A stretch of 64,000 nucleotides of DNA from Lactobacillus panisapium (GCF_019469265.1 NZ_CP048268.1:1-64000); one strand, 5' to 3'; numbered from the stretch's first letter, positions 22,337 through 30,677 are shown. The notes: generated by a model from the sequence alone, not told the origin. Translations and numbers: made by a program.

Positions 22337-22409
22337 GCTGACTTAGCTCAGTTGGCAGAGCACGTCACTAGTAATGATGAGGTCGGAGGTTCGAATCCTC
22401 TAGTCAGCA
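22337..22409 (+). tRNA. tRNA-Thr (anticodon AGT)
   Basis: The sequence folds as a complete cloverleaf. Acceptor GCTGACT pairs with AGTCAGC; D arm GCTC/GAGC; anticodon arm CGTCA/TGATG with loop CTAGTAA, giving anticodon AGT; T arm GGAGG-TTCGAAT-CCTCT. CCA is not encoded. Its 3' end is the integration target of the accessory region: its last bases are repeated four more times downstream. Confidence 0.93.
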
Positions 22410-22410
22410 T
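22399..22410 (+). other. attL at the tRNA-Thr 3' end
   Basis: TCTAGTCAGCAT covers the last acceptor and T-arm bases. An identical copy at 30594-30605 follows the integrase gene, marking the left and right ends of the first integrated element. The element restored the tRNA gene on insertion. Confidence 0.85.
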
Positions 22411-22427
22411 TTAGAAGAATTATTCAA

Positions 22428-22480
22428 ATTCATTAACCTTGATTTATCAACGTTTTACGCAGGTAAGTTAAGGTTAATTT
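22428..22480 (+). terminator. Hairpin terminator downstream of tRNA-Thr
   Basis: AACCTTGATTTATC can pair imperfectly with GTAAGTTAAGGTT, followed by AATTTTA. A homologous element with compensating base changes and the same GTTTTAC loop core lies at 41838-41886. The stretch 22410-22709 otherwise holds a palindrome (22510-22537) and GTGTGCA repeats near 22600. Confidence 0.6.
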
Positions 22481-22509
22481 TAGTTTATAAAAGATAATAA
22501 AGAACACAA

Positions 22510-22537
22510 ACGGAACACGCAAAATAGCGTGTTCCGT
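22510..22537. repeat. Perfect 11-base inverted repeat near attL
   Basis: ACGGAACACGC and GCGTGTTCCGT flank a 6-base AAAATA centre (22521-22526). It lies 100 bases inside the element's left end. It could be a leftward terminator (an A-rich left flank reads as T-rich on the minus strand) or an integrase/excisionase site. The sequence does not decide. Confidence 0.5.
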
Positions 22538-22709
22538 GAAAAAACTTTTAGATAGAAATAAAAGCTAATATATCAACCTTATTAGCCACTTTTACGTGTG
22601 CAGAAGTGTGCACAAAACTAATATTGTATTATTGTTTTAAAATTAGAATTTCTAATAGTATACTGAATTATAAGAGAATTGCTTGAAAATAGAAGGAAGT
22701 AAAATTGAA

Positions 22710-23177
22710 ATGAATCAAATGAGTAATAATAGAATAAAAAAAGTAGTAATAAGTACAATTAGTATAGCTTTTACGATTTTATTATTTGGTTTATTTGCTA
22801 CGCATACTAATAGCAAAAATAATATTACTAATCAGGTACAAGCTTCAAGTCTCACAATTCCAAAAAAGATGCGTGGGACTTGGAAATCAAAACCAATCTA
22901 CTCGTCCGATGCAAAACATATTAAGAAGAATATGGCTGTTCCGGCTATGAAAATGAAGGTGACTGCTAAAAAAGTTAGATGGCATTTTATTGGCTATGTT
23001 CCAGCACCCTATAATAGAAAAAAACATACAATTAAATTGGTTTCTAAACAAAATGGCCAACCAGTATTAAAAGGCCATGGTCCATTTCGTGATGATAATT
23101 ACTTACAAATGAGTGGGAAAAAATTGATTCTTGCATATCATGGTGGCTTTAATCAATTTACTAAAGTAGCAAAATAA
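22710..23177 (+). CDS. Secreted or membrane-anchored protein, element cargo
   Basis: 155 residues from ATG 22710, preceded by AAGGAAG; a TTG upstream at 22683 is less likely. A basic N-terminus and a hydrophobic helix (about residues 10-32) with TNQVQASS suggest a signal peptide with an AxA-like cleavage site. The mature part is Lys-rich with MRGTWKSKPIYS and AYHGG motifs, resembling small extracellular beta-rich proteins common in lactobacilli. Function is not recognised. It is next to another secreted protein inside the integrated element, so it is probably cargo. Confidence 0.65.
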   Translation: MNQMSNNRIKKVVISTISIAFTILLFGLFATHTNSKNNITNQVQASSLTIPKKMRGTWKSKPIYSSDAKHIKKNMAVPAMKMKVTAKKVRWHFIGYVPAPYNRKKHTIKLVSKQNGQPVLKGHGPFRDDNYLQMSGKKLILAYHGGFNQFTKVAK

Positions 23178-23258
23178 AAAAACTAGCTATTTAGTTAATT
23201 AAGAACAAATAGTTAGTTCGAATCGGATAGATCAATTTATACGAAAGAAGTTTTTATC

Positions 23259-24092
23259 ATGAGAAACAAGAAGTTATTAACAAACACAATTATTGCCGGG
23301 ACCTTATTATCTATTGGAACGAGTGCATTCCTATTTACTGATAATAATGTAGAAGCCAAAGCATTAACTGTAGCAACAGAAAAAGATTATAATAAATTAC
23401 AAAAATTAGCTAAACAACCAGGAACACACTACACGAAGCATAAAAAGCTATATACAAGCTTTATTCCTGGCAACAATGTAGAAGCTATTTATTATTTCAA
23501 GTCACATAAATTAACAGGTGCAAGAACAGATCCCGGAAAAGATGACTATCAACCTTGCATTGGTACTAAAAATATAGGTGGTACTGGTTATTTCATTATG
23601 AATAATAAGGAATCAACCGGTAAAGAAAAATTTTTAATTCCTGCTGAGTATTGTCAAGTACCACATGCTTATAAGTTTAAGAAAAAACATAAAGTTGTTC
23701 ATGATTATTGCGGCTCTTTAGCAAATGCTTGGAATGGCTACAATCCATATCGGGATGGCTATGGCGAAACCTTAACTAAAGAAAACATTATTTATAGTAA
23801 TCATAAGAATGGTACCTTTACTGTAACTTTAGATGAAGATGGTCAAAATACTGGTAAGAACCAAGGGTTCTGGATCGGTAAAACACCAATTACATTCAGA
23901 GTTGATGGTACTAACACCTATGAAGATTACTACCCATTGTACAACTATGATCCATCTGGTGAATTAGTAGTCAGCTACATTAAGACCGAAGATCTGGATC
24001 AATTCGAGCCAGCTACGGTTACTTACAATTGGTTAGGTACGATCACCAAGAATCACAAGTTTAAACCAGAAGATAAAAAGTTAGACCTTTAA
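23259..24092 (+). CDS. Secreted protein of unknown function, element cargo
   Basis: 277 residues. The signal peptide (MRNKKLLTNTIIAGTLLSIG to about residue 34, ending VEAKA) is clear. The mature part has Tyr/Lys-rich stretches and three Cys in the central part (QPCIG, YCQVP, DYCGS). No cell-wall anchor such as LPxTG is present, so it is probably released or held by charge. No domain is recognised. It may share a promoter with the preceding secreted gene. Confidence 0.7.
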   Translation: MRNKKLLTNTIIAGTLLSIGTSAFLFTDNNVEAKALTVATEKDYNKLQKLAKQPGTHYTKHKKLYTSFIPGNNVEAIYYFKSHKLTGARTDPGKDDYQPCIGTKNIGGTGYFIMNNKESTGKEKFLIPAEYCQVPHAYKFKKKHKVVHDYCGSLANAWNGYNPYRDGYGETLTKENIIYSNHKNGTFTVTLDEDGQNTGKNQGFWIGKTPITFRVDGTNTYEDYYPLYNYDPSGELVVSYIKTEDLDQFEPATVTYNWLGTITKNHKFKPEDKKLDL

Positions 24093-24161
24093 TTATCAGT
24101 AACGGAAGATAATTCATAATTCAATAAGTCGTATTATTTAGTATTATGAAAGGAATCATAC

Positions 24162-24230
24162 ATGTCTAGATTTAGTAATGTTATTTCTAAGACAAAGATT
24201 GTTAAAGATGAAGCGTATCGTTCGAAATAA
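24162..24230 (+). CDS. Candidate 22-residue microprotein
   Basis: MSRFSNVISKTKIVKDEAYRSK preceded by AAAGGAATCATAC, a good ribosome-binding site and spacing. It overlaps the 3' end of the convergent repressor-like gene by 29 bases. It could be a real peptide or the surviving 5' end of a longer gene cut off when the repressor gene arrived. No homologue can be named. Confidence 0.3.
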   Translation: MSRFSNVISKTKIVKDEAYRSK

Positions 24231-25206
24231 ATTGTTTTTCTAGCATATTCGAAAGACGCAGTTCGGGCATAATTCCAAGTTTTTCTAACAATTTAATATA
24301 ATGGTTATCTAGTTCTTTTAGCCATTGAATAATTAAGTCTATTGCAACTGTGCAAACAGTTAAAGCCTCATTATTGTTAGTGACTATTAATTTAATTTTG
24401 AAATAATTCCAAATAAAGTTTGAATTGAAAGATGATGAAGTATCATTTTTACTTTTTAAAATCATTGCTTGGAATAAAAGTAGTAGTGAATTCAGTTCTG
24501 AAGATATTGTCATTAGCATTTCATAAGCTCCATGAGGCACTTTTGTTGATTTTTCGTCAATAACATACATATTCTCCAACGAAAACAGTAAAAAAGTTTT
24601 TGGTTGTTCTGAAAAAGAAATATCGATACTTTTGTCTCCCTTATTTCGTTTTTCATTAAGAATGGAGTATTCCTGAACATCTTCATATGTAATTGTTAGT
24701 TGTTGAATTAATTCATTTAGATTCCAGTAATTTTTGGCTTCTTTATCGCCAGCTAAGTAAGCAGCTATATTATATCTATTTAGTAACAAAGGGATTTCTG
24801 TGGATCTAATAGCAACCCGTGAAAATAGTAATGCTAGTCTATAAACGACTTCCATAGTGTAATCTAGTATTTGCTGATGAGTGATAAAAAATGTTTCTAA
24901 ATAAGTGATGCCCAGAATCCTTGAAAGGGCTAATCGAATTCTATAATCCGCCGGACGAGTCGGCGGATTTTTTTTGTACCATTTTTTGATTGCTGAATTA
25001 GCACTGAGCTTTGGTTTTGAAGGAGCTAAATAATCTTTTGGGATTGAAATTAAAGTTAAGTTTTTATCGCCAGTAATTTTTTGAATTTCTTTATTAATTT
25101 GCTCGGCTAGGTCATTTTGTGAAAGGCTATTACTTTTTATGTAGTTACTAATGAACCTAGGCAGTTCATTTGGACAATCGATGATGCATTGTTTGGATTT
25201 AGTCAT
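24202..25206 (-). CDS. HTH-type regulator of the integrated element
   Basis: 334 residues from ATG 25206, preceded by GAGGAG. The first 100 residues look like an XRE-type helix-turn-helix (FISNYIKSNSLSQNDLAEQI, then SANSAIKKWYKK and RIRLALSRILGITYLETF) with an inserted loop. The rest is helical and unassigned. It lies divergent from the FtsK-Rep-Int gene block, the usual position of an element repressor. The shared gap has a 10-base inverted repeat that could be its operator. Confidence 0.6.
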   Translation of the reverse strand: MTKSKQCIIDCPNELPRFISNYIKSNSLSQNDLAEQINKEIQKITGDKNLTLISIPKDYLAPSKPKLSANSAIKKWYKKNPPTRPADYRIRLALSRILGITYLETFFITHQQILDYTMEVVYRLALLFSRVAIRSTEIPLLLNRYNIAAYLAGDKEAKNYWNLNELIQQLTITYEDVQEYSILNEKRNKGDKSIDISFSEQPKTFLLFSLENMYVIDEKSTKVPHGAYEMLMTISSELNSLLLLFQAMILKSKNDTSSSFNSNFIWNYFKIKLIVTNNNEALTVCTVAIDLIIQWLKELDNHYIKLLEKLGIMPELRLSNMLEKQFISNDTLHL

Positions 25207-25290
25207 GATCATTCTCCTCTTTATAATTTTTAGTACTTTAAAAAAATTAAAGTGTGCGATCGTAGGTTCTTATCTAATTTTACAATGAAA

Positions 25291-25320
25291 TTATGAAGTT
25301 TGGTGAATAGAACTTCATAA
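25291..25320. promoter_or_regulatory. Inverted repeat between repressor and transfer genes
   Basis: TTATGAAGTT (25291-25300) and AACTTCATAA (25311-25320) are perfect arms around a 10-base spacer, followed by AAATTTTTT. It lies in the divergent gap upstream of the element's replication genes. An operator for the neighbouring regulator is the likelier reading; a weak terminator is possible. Confidence 0.55.
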
Positions 25321-25358
25321 AATTTTTTAAGGGCCCATGCCCAGAAAGGATCTCTATC

Positions 25359-25673
25359 ATGAGAACTAAATTAAGAAAAGGCGGCTATTCCGCTGATATA
25401 GCAGCCGCTTATATCAATCAAAGTCAACCAGTCCACAATCTTAGTGTAGAACTTGAACCGCAACATAAATGGCAAAATAACGAACCGACCGAAGAAATTA
25501 CCGGTTATCGCGCATGGTTCAGTCAAAAGGGACTAGAACCTTTTGCAGTCAAATTCGAAAGTAAAGTAAAACTGCCATCCTACTTATCAAAAGTAAGTTT
25601 TGACAACCTTGAGGCATGTGAAGTCAGGAATAACGTGTACTTCCGGGCTCAAGCAATTAAGGAGATAAAATAA
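25359..25673 (+). CDS. Small protein of the integrated element
   Basis: 104 residues, start supported by AAAGGA 9 bases upstream. It opens the rightward gene block and its stop is 1 base before the FtsK-like gene, so the two are translated from one message. No domain is recognised. The neighbouring ATPase and Rep genes suggest a role in replication or transfer of the element. Confidence 0.7.
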   Translation: MRTKLRKGGYSADIAAAYINQSQPVHNLSVELEPQHKWQNNEPTEEITGYRAWFSQKGLEPFAVKFESKVKLPSYLSKVSFDNLEACEVRNNVYFRAQAIKEIK

Positions 25674-25674
25674 T

Positions 25675-26730
25675 ATGGACATGAAACAATATCTAACCAG
25701 GTGCATCGACATGGCGCTAGATGCTGGTAGCAACGAAACCAGCTATAATAATAGCTTTGAAATTGAAGTCAAGCCTAACGGCTTCATATTTGTGCCGAGG
25801 TTTCCTGCCGGTTTTATTCTTAATGAAAGCCTCTACCAACGTATTTATGAGATTGCAGCCGCGGCTGTCTACCCGGAGTACACAGTGTTGAAACAGTCTA
25901 GCATCTATTTCGTGCCATTAGGTAATCATATCTTCTCCGTTGAGCGTGGCCTATTTTATCCCTGGTTTAAAGGCACACCAACTAGGCTTAACATTGATGA
26001 TCTTGATAATTTTTTCAATTCTCGTAAAGATTATCGGGAAAAAATGTTGATTCCTTTAATGAAGGATTATTATGTCGATTATGAAAAAGTTACTAGTATT
26101 GCCATAGCTGGCTCAACAGGTAGCGGGAAATCAATGTTGCTGACCTATTTTCTTTCTGCATTAAGGCAGATTTCTCAGATAGTTATAATCGATCCGAAGT
26201 TCGATATGCCAGCACGTTGGGCTCGTGACCACACTGAGAAAGCAATTACGCCAAGCTCCAATTCATCAAAGTCGGACTTCGTTTCGGCAGTTAATGACGC
26301 TTTAGAATCGGCTCTGACTACTATCTACCAACGTCAACAGGCGCTTTTCCAGAATGTAAATGAACGGTTTCGACCACTGAGTATCGTCATCGATGAGTTG
26401 GCGGCTCTGACCATAGGCGTTAACAGAAATGTTAAGGACGCGTTCTTATCATTATTAAGTCAAATTTCACTACTCGGGCGGGCAACTAGTGTCCACCTGA
26501 TACTTGTATCACAGCGCTTTGACCATACCGTAGTACCGACAGCTATTAGAGATCAAATGAACGTATTGATTGAACTAGGTCATATTACGACCAAGAATGT
26601 GCAATTCTTGTTCCCAGATCTTGACCCTAGTGGCATCGTGATTCCCCAGGGTCCTGGTGTTGGCATCATCCAGATTATTGATGATCAACATTTTGACAAT
26701 GTTTTGCCGTTTTTAGCACCAACGTATTAA
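25675..26730 (+). CDS. FtsK/TcpA-like DNA translocase of the element
   Basis: 351 residues. Walker A GSTGSGKS is at 146-153 and Walker B LSIVIDE at about 235-241, followed by LISQISLLGRATSVHLILVSQR-type FtsK/HerA core segments. No transmembrane region is clear at the N-terminus. In small integrative elements such ATPases act as the coupling protein that delivers DNA to a conjugation channel, or like TraB of actinomycete elements move double-stranded DNA themselves. GGAG lies upstream. No type IV secretion genes accompany it. Confidence 0.85.
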   Translation: MDMKQYLTRCIDMALDAGSNETSYNNSFEIEVKPNGFIFVPRFPAGFILNESLYQRIYEIAAAAVYPEYTVLKQSSIYFVPLGNHIFSVERGLFYPWFKGTPTRLNIDDLDNFFNSRKDYREKMLIPLMKDYYVDYEKVTSIAIAGSTGSGKSMLLTYFLSALRQISQIVIIDPKFDMPARWARDHTEKAITPSSNSSKSDFVSAVNDALESALTTIYQRQQALFQNVNERFRPLSIVIDELAALTIGVNRNVKDAFLSLLSQISLLGRATSVHLILVSQRFDHTVVPTAIRDQMNVLIELGHITTKNVQFLFPDLDPSGIVIPQGPGVGIIQIIDDQHFDNVLPFLAPTY

Positions 26731-26748
26731 GAAAAGAGTTAATTAATT

Positions 26749-27345
26749 ATGGAACAAATAAGACGAGCGTACAAAACAACAAAATATGCTGTATTAGAAA
26801 TTATTGCATTATTAGTAATACTGGTTGGAACACTAATACTCTTACCAGGATTTGCTCAGGCATTTAGCAATTTACCAATACTTGACTTGTGTGTACCTTA
26901 TATCATCAAATTTAAAGAATTTTTAGTTGAGGTGTCATGGTGGATTGCAATGGTCATATTGATTCAAGTAGTAATTATTATGATTAGTCAAAGATATAAA
27001 TCATTTAATGAGTACTACCAATCAATTAAAGAAACCTACCAATTACGGCGTTCTAGCTTGCAAACAATCAAATCTATAAGCACCCAAGATGGTCAGCAGA
27101 TTAAGCAACAAGACCCAACTATTTGGGCTTATAACAAGGCAATTAAGCAGTTCTATGTTGATATTAGTTCTACAACGGTAACTGCCTGGCTCAAAGTACC
27201 AGGTACTTTGCAAGGTCAAGAAATATTAAAACAAAATTTACCTATCATAGAAGAGAAAATCAGGACTGATAACCCAGCTTTTACATTTTCACAAGTGGAG
27301 CGCAATGGTAATTACTATATCATCGAAGGTACGATGATTGAATAG
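26749..27345 (+). CDS. Two-helix membrane protein of the element
   Basis: 198 residues. Hydrophobic segments at about 15-38 (VLEIIALLVILVGTLILLPGF) and 62-82 (WWIAMVILIQVVIIMI) precede a soluble C-terminal domain of some 110 residues. It lies 18 bases after the FtsK-like gene. A membrane partner for the translocase is a reasonable guess from position; no family is recognised. Confidence 0.7.
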   Translation: MEQIRRAYKTTKYAVLEIIALLVILVGTLILLPGFAQAFSNLPILDLCVPYIIKFKEFLVEVSWWIAMVILIQVVIIMISQRYKSFNEYYQSIKETYQLRRSSLQTIKSISTQDGQQIKQQDPTIWAYNKAIKQFYVDISSTTVTAWLKVPGTLQGQEILKQNLPIIEEKIRTDNPAFTFSQVERNGNYYIIEGTMIE

Positions 27346-27480
27346 CGGCTTTGCCGCTTTCGCCACTAGGCGAAGGAGCGGCAAGAAGCCGCCTAAAAAC
27401 AAATTTAATACAAATGTGCAACAGGCATAAATCCCTTATCAGTCGTGACATTTAACGGGCTCGTTATTAAAATGTCACGA
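27345..27480. other. Candidate oriT or replication origin (nested hairpins)
   Basis: Between the membrane protein and rep genes lie two structured segments. At 27345-27392 the arm GCGGCTT-TGCCGCT-TTCGCC pairs with its near-complement, forming a long bulged hairpin. At 27443-27453 and 27470-27480, TCGTGACATTT and AAATGTCACGA are perfect arms, with an inner AACG/CGTT stem. TGTGCAAC repeats flank the second hairpin. Position directly before an HUH-endonuclease gene fits a nick site. Confidence 0.55.
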
Positions 27481-27519
27481 AGTGTGCAACTGTGCAGACG
27501 ATAGAAAGGAGTGACGCCA

Positions 27520-28560
27520 ATGAAGAAAGAAATAAGAGCCAGACAGTTCATGTACGCCCAAGACCTAAACCATTTGAAAGTTAAGTCCCAAGAACTCCCT
27601 AATATACTAGATAATTCTGGCGCAATCGAATGGGCATACATCAATCATAATCACGATCAAGCTGAAAATGGTGAGCCAATTCGTGAACACTATCACGTAG
27701 TGCTTAAGTATGAACATCCGCAGACAATCACCAGTATTGCCAAGCTGTTCCAGGATGAACCCCAATATGTGCAAATATGGCATGGCCGGATCAACAACGC
27801 CTATTCCTATCTCATTCATGAGACGCAAGACGCCGAAAATGCCGATGGCAAGTACCATTACGCCACTACCTCGGTCAAAGCATCGTTTGACTATCCGAAG
27901 CGCTTAGAGCAAATTCGCACCAAAATCAAGCTTAGCCCAAAGTACGAAAATGAACAGATAAGGCGCTACGCCGAGCAAGCTATCAGCCGAGAGCAACTGA
28001 CTGAAGAGTTAGGTGTCTACGGTATAGCAAGACATCAGCAGCTGATCGACAAGATAGACGCTGAATTATTAGTTCAGAAGCATCAGGAATGGCTCAAAAA
28101 ATTCAGCGGTCATAAGATGACCACCTTGTGGCTCTATGGCAAAGCAGGCGTTGGTAAAACCCGCTTAGCTGAACATATCTTTCAAGGAAAAGATTACATT
28201 ACTCTAGGTAGTTCACGTGATCATTTCCAAGAATATCACGGTCAAAGATTCGTTATTCTGAACGACCTGCGGCCCAATGACTTCGAATACAGCGACTTGC
28301 TGCGGTTGCTTGACCCTTATCAGCACGATAAGGCCGCACCTAGTCGCTATCACGACAAGCGGCTCAACTTAGAAAAATTAATAATCACGACTCCATATGA
28401 TCCAATCAGTTTCTATCGCAATATCAATTCGATCAATGATATGGCGGTGGATTCGATTAATCAGTTGTTAAGACGCATTAAGCCAATCAAGGTCACAGAT
28501 CAAATGGTCAAGACAATTAAGCGCAAGGTCACTCGCCGAAAAAATAAAAAAGCTAGTTAA
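27520..28560 (+). CDS. HUH endonuclease-SF3 helicase (Rep/relaxase)
   Basis: 346 residues from ATG 27520 (AAAGGAG upstream; GTG 27511 is weaker). The N-terminal rolling-circle nuclease has the HUH metal motif HYH (57-59) and a candidate nicking Tyr in NAYSYLIH (residues 93-100), as in Rep_2 proteins. The C-terminal part is an SF3-type helicase: Walker A GKAGVGKT (207-214) and Walker B RFVILND (about 243-249). Such fusions start rolling-circle replication of plasmids and serve as non-canonical relaxases of some streptococcal mobilisable elements. It should nick at the hairpins upstream. Confidence 0.88.
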   Translation: MKKEIRARQFMYAQDLNHLKVKSQELPNILDNSGAIEWAYINHNHDQAENGEPIREHYHVVLKYEHPQTITSIAKLFQDEPQYVQIWHGRINNAYSYLIHETQDAENADGKYHYATTSVKASFDYPKRLEQIRTKIKLSPKYENEQIRRYAEQAISREQLTEELGVYGIARHQQLIDKIDAELLVQKHQEWLKKFSGHKMTTLWLYGKAGVGKTRLAEHIFQGKDYITLGSSRDHFQEYHGQRFVILNDLRPNDFEYSDLLRLLDPYQHDKAAPSRYHDKRLNLEKLIITTPYDPISFYRNINSINDMAVDSINQLLRRIKPIKVTDQMVKTIKRKVTRRKNKKAS

Positions 28561-28661
28561 ATCTCCCCAGATCGAAACTAGCCTTCTAAAAAATTTTTCA
28601 AATTAAGTATAAAACTAAATTTAGCAAAAAGAAACTTTATTAATATTGAAAGGAAATAAAT

Positions 28662-29027
28662 ATGAATAATTCAAAATTAAAAAATAAGTTCTCTTATTAT
28701 GATACGTGGATTATGCCACCTACATTTCAGCAATTATGCGATTTTGGCTTGATTGGCCGCAGAATCGGCGAAGTCAACATTATTGACTATCATGACAATC
28801 CAGGCGATAGCTTTATTGATGATGGAATCATCTGCCAAGTAGAAAATTGTATTAATGACCGAAATAAGCCACTCGAAATTCTTTTATTCTGCGATACAGT
28901 TGCCGATTATTCGAAATTCATTAATCAACCGGTTATAGCTGATGTAGGCAACTTTTATTGCCCAGGCTGGCAAGAAATACCTACCTATCAGGTCAAAGGC
29001 TTACGAATCGCAGGTGACAAGAAATGA
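28662..29027 (+). CDS. Conserved-looking protein of the element
   Basis: 121 residues, GAAAGGAAATAAAT upstream. It overlaps the excisionase-like gene by 4 bases (ATGA), so the two are coupled. Acidic and beta-rich, with a FYCPGWQEIPTYQVKG segment near the C-terminus. No domain is recognised. The place between rep and xis suggests regulation or excision. Confidence 0.65.
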   Translation: MNNSKLKNKFSYYDTWIMPPTFQQLCDFGLIGRRIGEVNIIDYHDNPGDSFIDDGIICQVENCINDRNKPLEILLFCDTVADYSKFINQPVIADVGNFYCPGWQEIPTYQVKGLRIAGDKK

Positions 29028-29218
29028 CGTCAATTTTATTGAACGGCAAGCAGCTCTGTGAGCAGCTTAATATTAGTACCACCTTACTTTACAAGTTTCG
29101 CAAAGCTGGCATGCCTTATCATCAACTGCCACACGGCAGGGCCTATTATAATCTTAATGAAATCAAAGAATGGTTAACATCTGCTGGATATCACCAAGAA
29201 AAAACTTGGTCAAAATAA
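29024..29218 (+). CDS. xis: Excisionase-like helix-turn-helix protein
   Basis: 64 residues: LLNGKQLCEQLNISTTLLYKFRKAGMPYHQLPHGRAYYNLNEIKEWL is the AlpA/HTH_17 winged-helix pattern, with key residues GKQLCEQL, AGMPYHQL and YNLNEIKEWL. Proteins of this size directly before an integrase gene act as excisionases that bias recombination towards excision. It overlaps the preceding gene and lies 85 bases before int. Confidence 0.8.
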   Translation: MTSILLNGKQLCEQLNISTTLLYKFRKAGMPYHQLPHGRAYYNLNEIKEWLTSAGYHQEKTWSK

Positions 29219-29303
29219 TCTAAAATGAGATAGAATAGAAACAAGTGACTAATAACTAAGCTTTTATTTCTATCTTTTTTTATTTAAGAAAGGTAGAAAA
29301 ATA

Positions 29304-30506
29304 ATGATAAAGAAGGTAACAAAAGGAAAATATAAAGATAAGTATCAAGTTAGAATCCAACCAACAGATAATATAACTGGCAAGCGGATCAGCTGGACAG
29401 TACAATATGCCAACACAGAAAAAGATGCCAAAAAGATTGAGAGAAAAATGTGGGCTGAATATGAATCAGGCCTTAATCCAAGCGATGGCAAGGTTGTTTT
29501 TGCCAATGATTTTCAGCGTTATGTGAACCAACGGGCAAAATCATTAAGTCCTGTCACTCTAAAAGCCTGGCAAGAAACAGCTAACTCAGTGAAAGATTAT
29601 TTTGGCAAAGCAACTATTTCCAAAATAACCACGCCACTAATTAGTCAATATGCCCACGATTACGTCGAAAAACACCATGCAACGGTTAGCAACTCATCCA
29701 ATATTGCTAAAAGATTGGTCCACTTGCGTAATTACTTCAAATTTCTCGAAGGCAAAGTAGTTAAAGAAAATCCAGTCCCAGAAAGAGCCTTAAAATTATT
29801 TTTTAAACAAAGTGATTTCACGGTCTCACAGGATTGGCGAATTTTCACTAAATCAGAACTCAAGGCAATGCGGCAATCACTTATCACTGATTTGAAAAAT
29901 AATCCCGTGGAACTAAATGGCAGTAAATTAGCAATATTGATCGAAAGTTACACTGGCATGCGAGTTGGCGAACTGCAGGCTCTGAAATTTTCAGACATTA
30001 TGCAGATAGACAATTATTACACCTTCAGGATTAGTGACAGCTGGTCAGATTTGAGCAAGTCTTTTAATGGTTCGCTAAAAGCCCGGCCTAAAGGAGAGTC
30101 CCGGACTCTCTTGCCTATTCCGAAAGATGTAATCGATTTAGTAAAAGATTATCAGATTAAGCAAAATAGGTTTTTGACCGACCATAATTTAACCAACTTA
30201 CTAGATTTAATATTTTTGAATCTGCATGATTATAAAAAGGCTAATAATAAAGAGCCAATTACGCAAAGAAGTATTAATCAAATGCTGCAAAAAGTTTGTC
30301 AACAGTTAGATGTAAAATCTAATAAAAAACGTATGAGCCTGTATTCATTTAGGCATACAATTTGTACGCAACTAGCCAATACTCCAAAAATGTCTTATCC
30401 TTGGGCGGCTGATAAAATGGGACATTCGCTAAATATGTTTATGAATACGTATGTTGGCCTATCAGACGATATTAACAAGGCGATGGCTAATTTGTGGGTT
30501 AGCTGA
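29304..30506 (+). CDS. int: Tyrosine-recombinase integrase
   Basis: 400 residues. The N-terminal arm-type DNA-binding domain (MIKKVTKGKYKDKYQVRI) is followed by a SAM-like core-binding domain (67-155). The catalytic domain has Arg220 (TGMRVGE), YSFRHT with Arg350, HS at 374 and the nucleophile Tyr383 (NTYVGL). The usual first His of HxxR is Tyr, a common variation. The attR repeat lies 84 bases after the stop. It targets the tRNA-Thr 3' end. Confidence 0.95.
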   Translation: MIKKVTKGKYKDKYQVRIQPTDNITGKRISWTVQYANTEKDAKKIERKMWAEYESGLNPSDGKVVFANDFQRYVNQRAKSLSPVTLKAWQETANSVKDYFGKATISKITTPLISQYAHDYVEKHHATVSNSSNIAKRLVHLRNYFKFLEGKVVKENPVPERALKLFFKQSDFTVSQDWRIFTKSELKAMRQSLITDLKNNPVELNGSKLAILIESYTGMRVGELQALKFSDIMQIDNYYTFRISDSWSDLSKSFNGSLKARPKGESRTLLPIPKDVIDLVKDYQIKQNRFLTDHNLTNLLDLIFLNLHDYKKANNKEPITQRSINQMLQKVCQQLDVKSNKKRMSLYSFRHTICTQLANTPKMSYPWAADKMGHSLNMFMNTYVGLSDDINKAMANLWVS

Positions 30507-30589
30507 CCTGGGAACATTTTAAGAACATTTTTTCATTATCTTACTGTTGAAAATGTTGATATATAAGGATTTGTTGACTAGAACCTCTA

Positions 30590-30609
30590 TTCTTCTAGTC
30601 AGCATAAAT
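30590..30609 (+). other. attR of the first element
   Basis: TTCTTCTAGTCAGCATAAAT contains the 12 bases of the tRNA end (30594-30605) and is identical over 20 bases to a third copy at 32587-32606. It ends the integrase-bearing element. The preceding GAACC (30581-30585) recurs in the later copies as GAAC. Confidence 0.85.
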
Positions 30610-30630
30610 TAAACAATCTTTTGATTTTTA

Positions 30631-30677
30631 AGCCTGTTATTCAAGTTTTAAATAGCTTTGAATAACAGGCTTTTTTG
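30631..30677 (+). terminator. Terminator after attR
   Basis: AGCCTGTTATTCAA (30631-30644) pairs perfectly with TTGAATAACAGGCT (30658-30671), then a T run. This is probably the tRNA gene's ancestral terminator, displaced by the insertion. A diverged counterpart lies at 32618-32661. Confidence 0.9.

Noticed and set aside
25291..25320. Inverted repeat as a terminator of the repressor gene
   Set aside because: It lies upstream of that gene's start, so it cannot terminate it; kept as an operator candidate.
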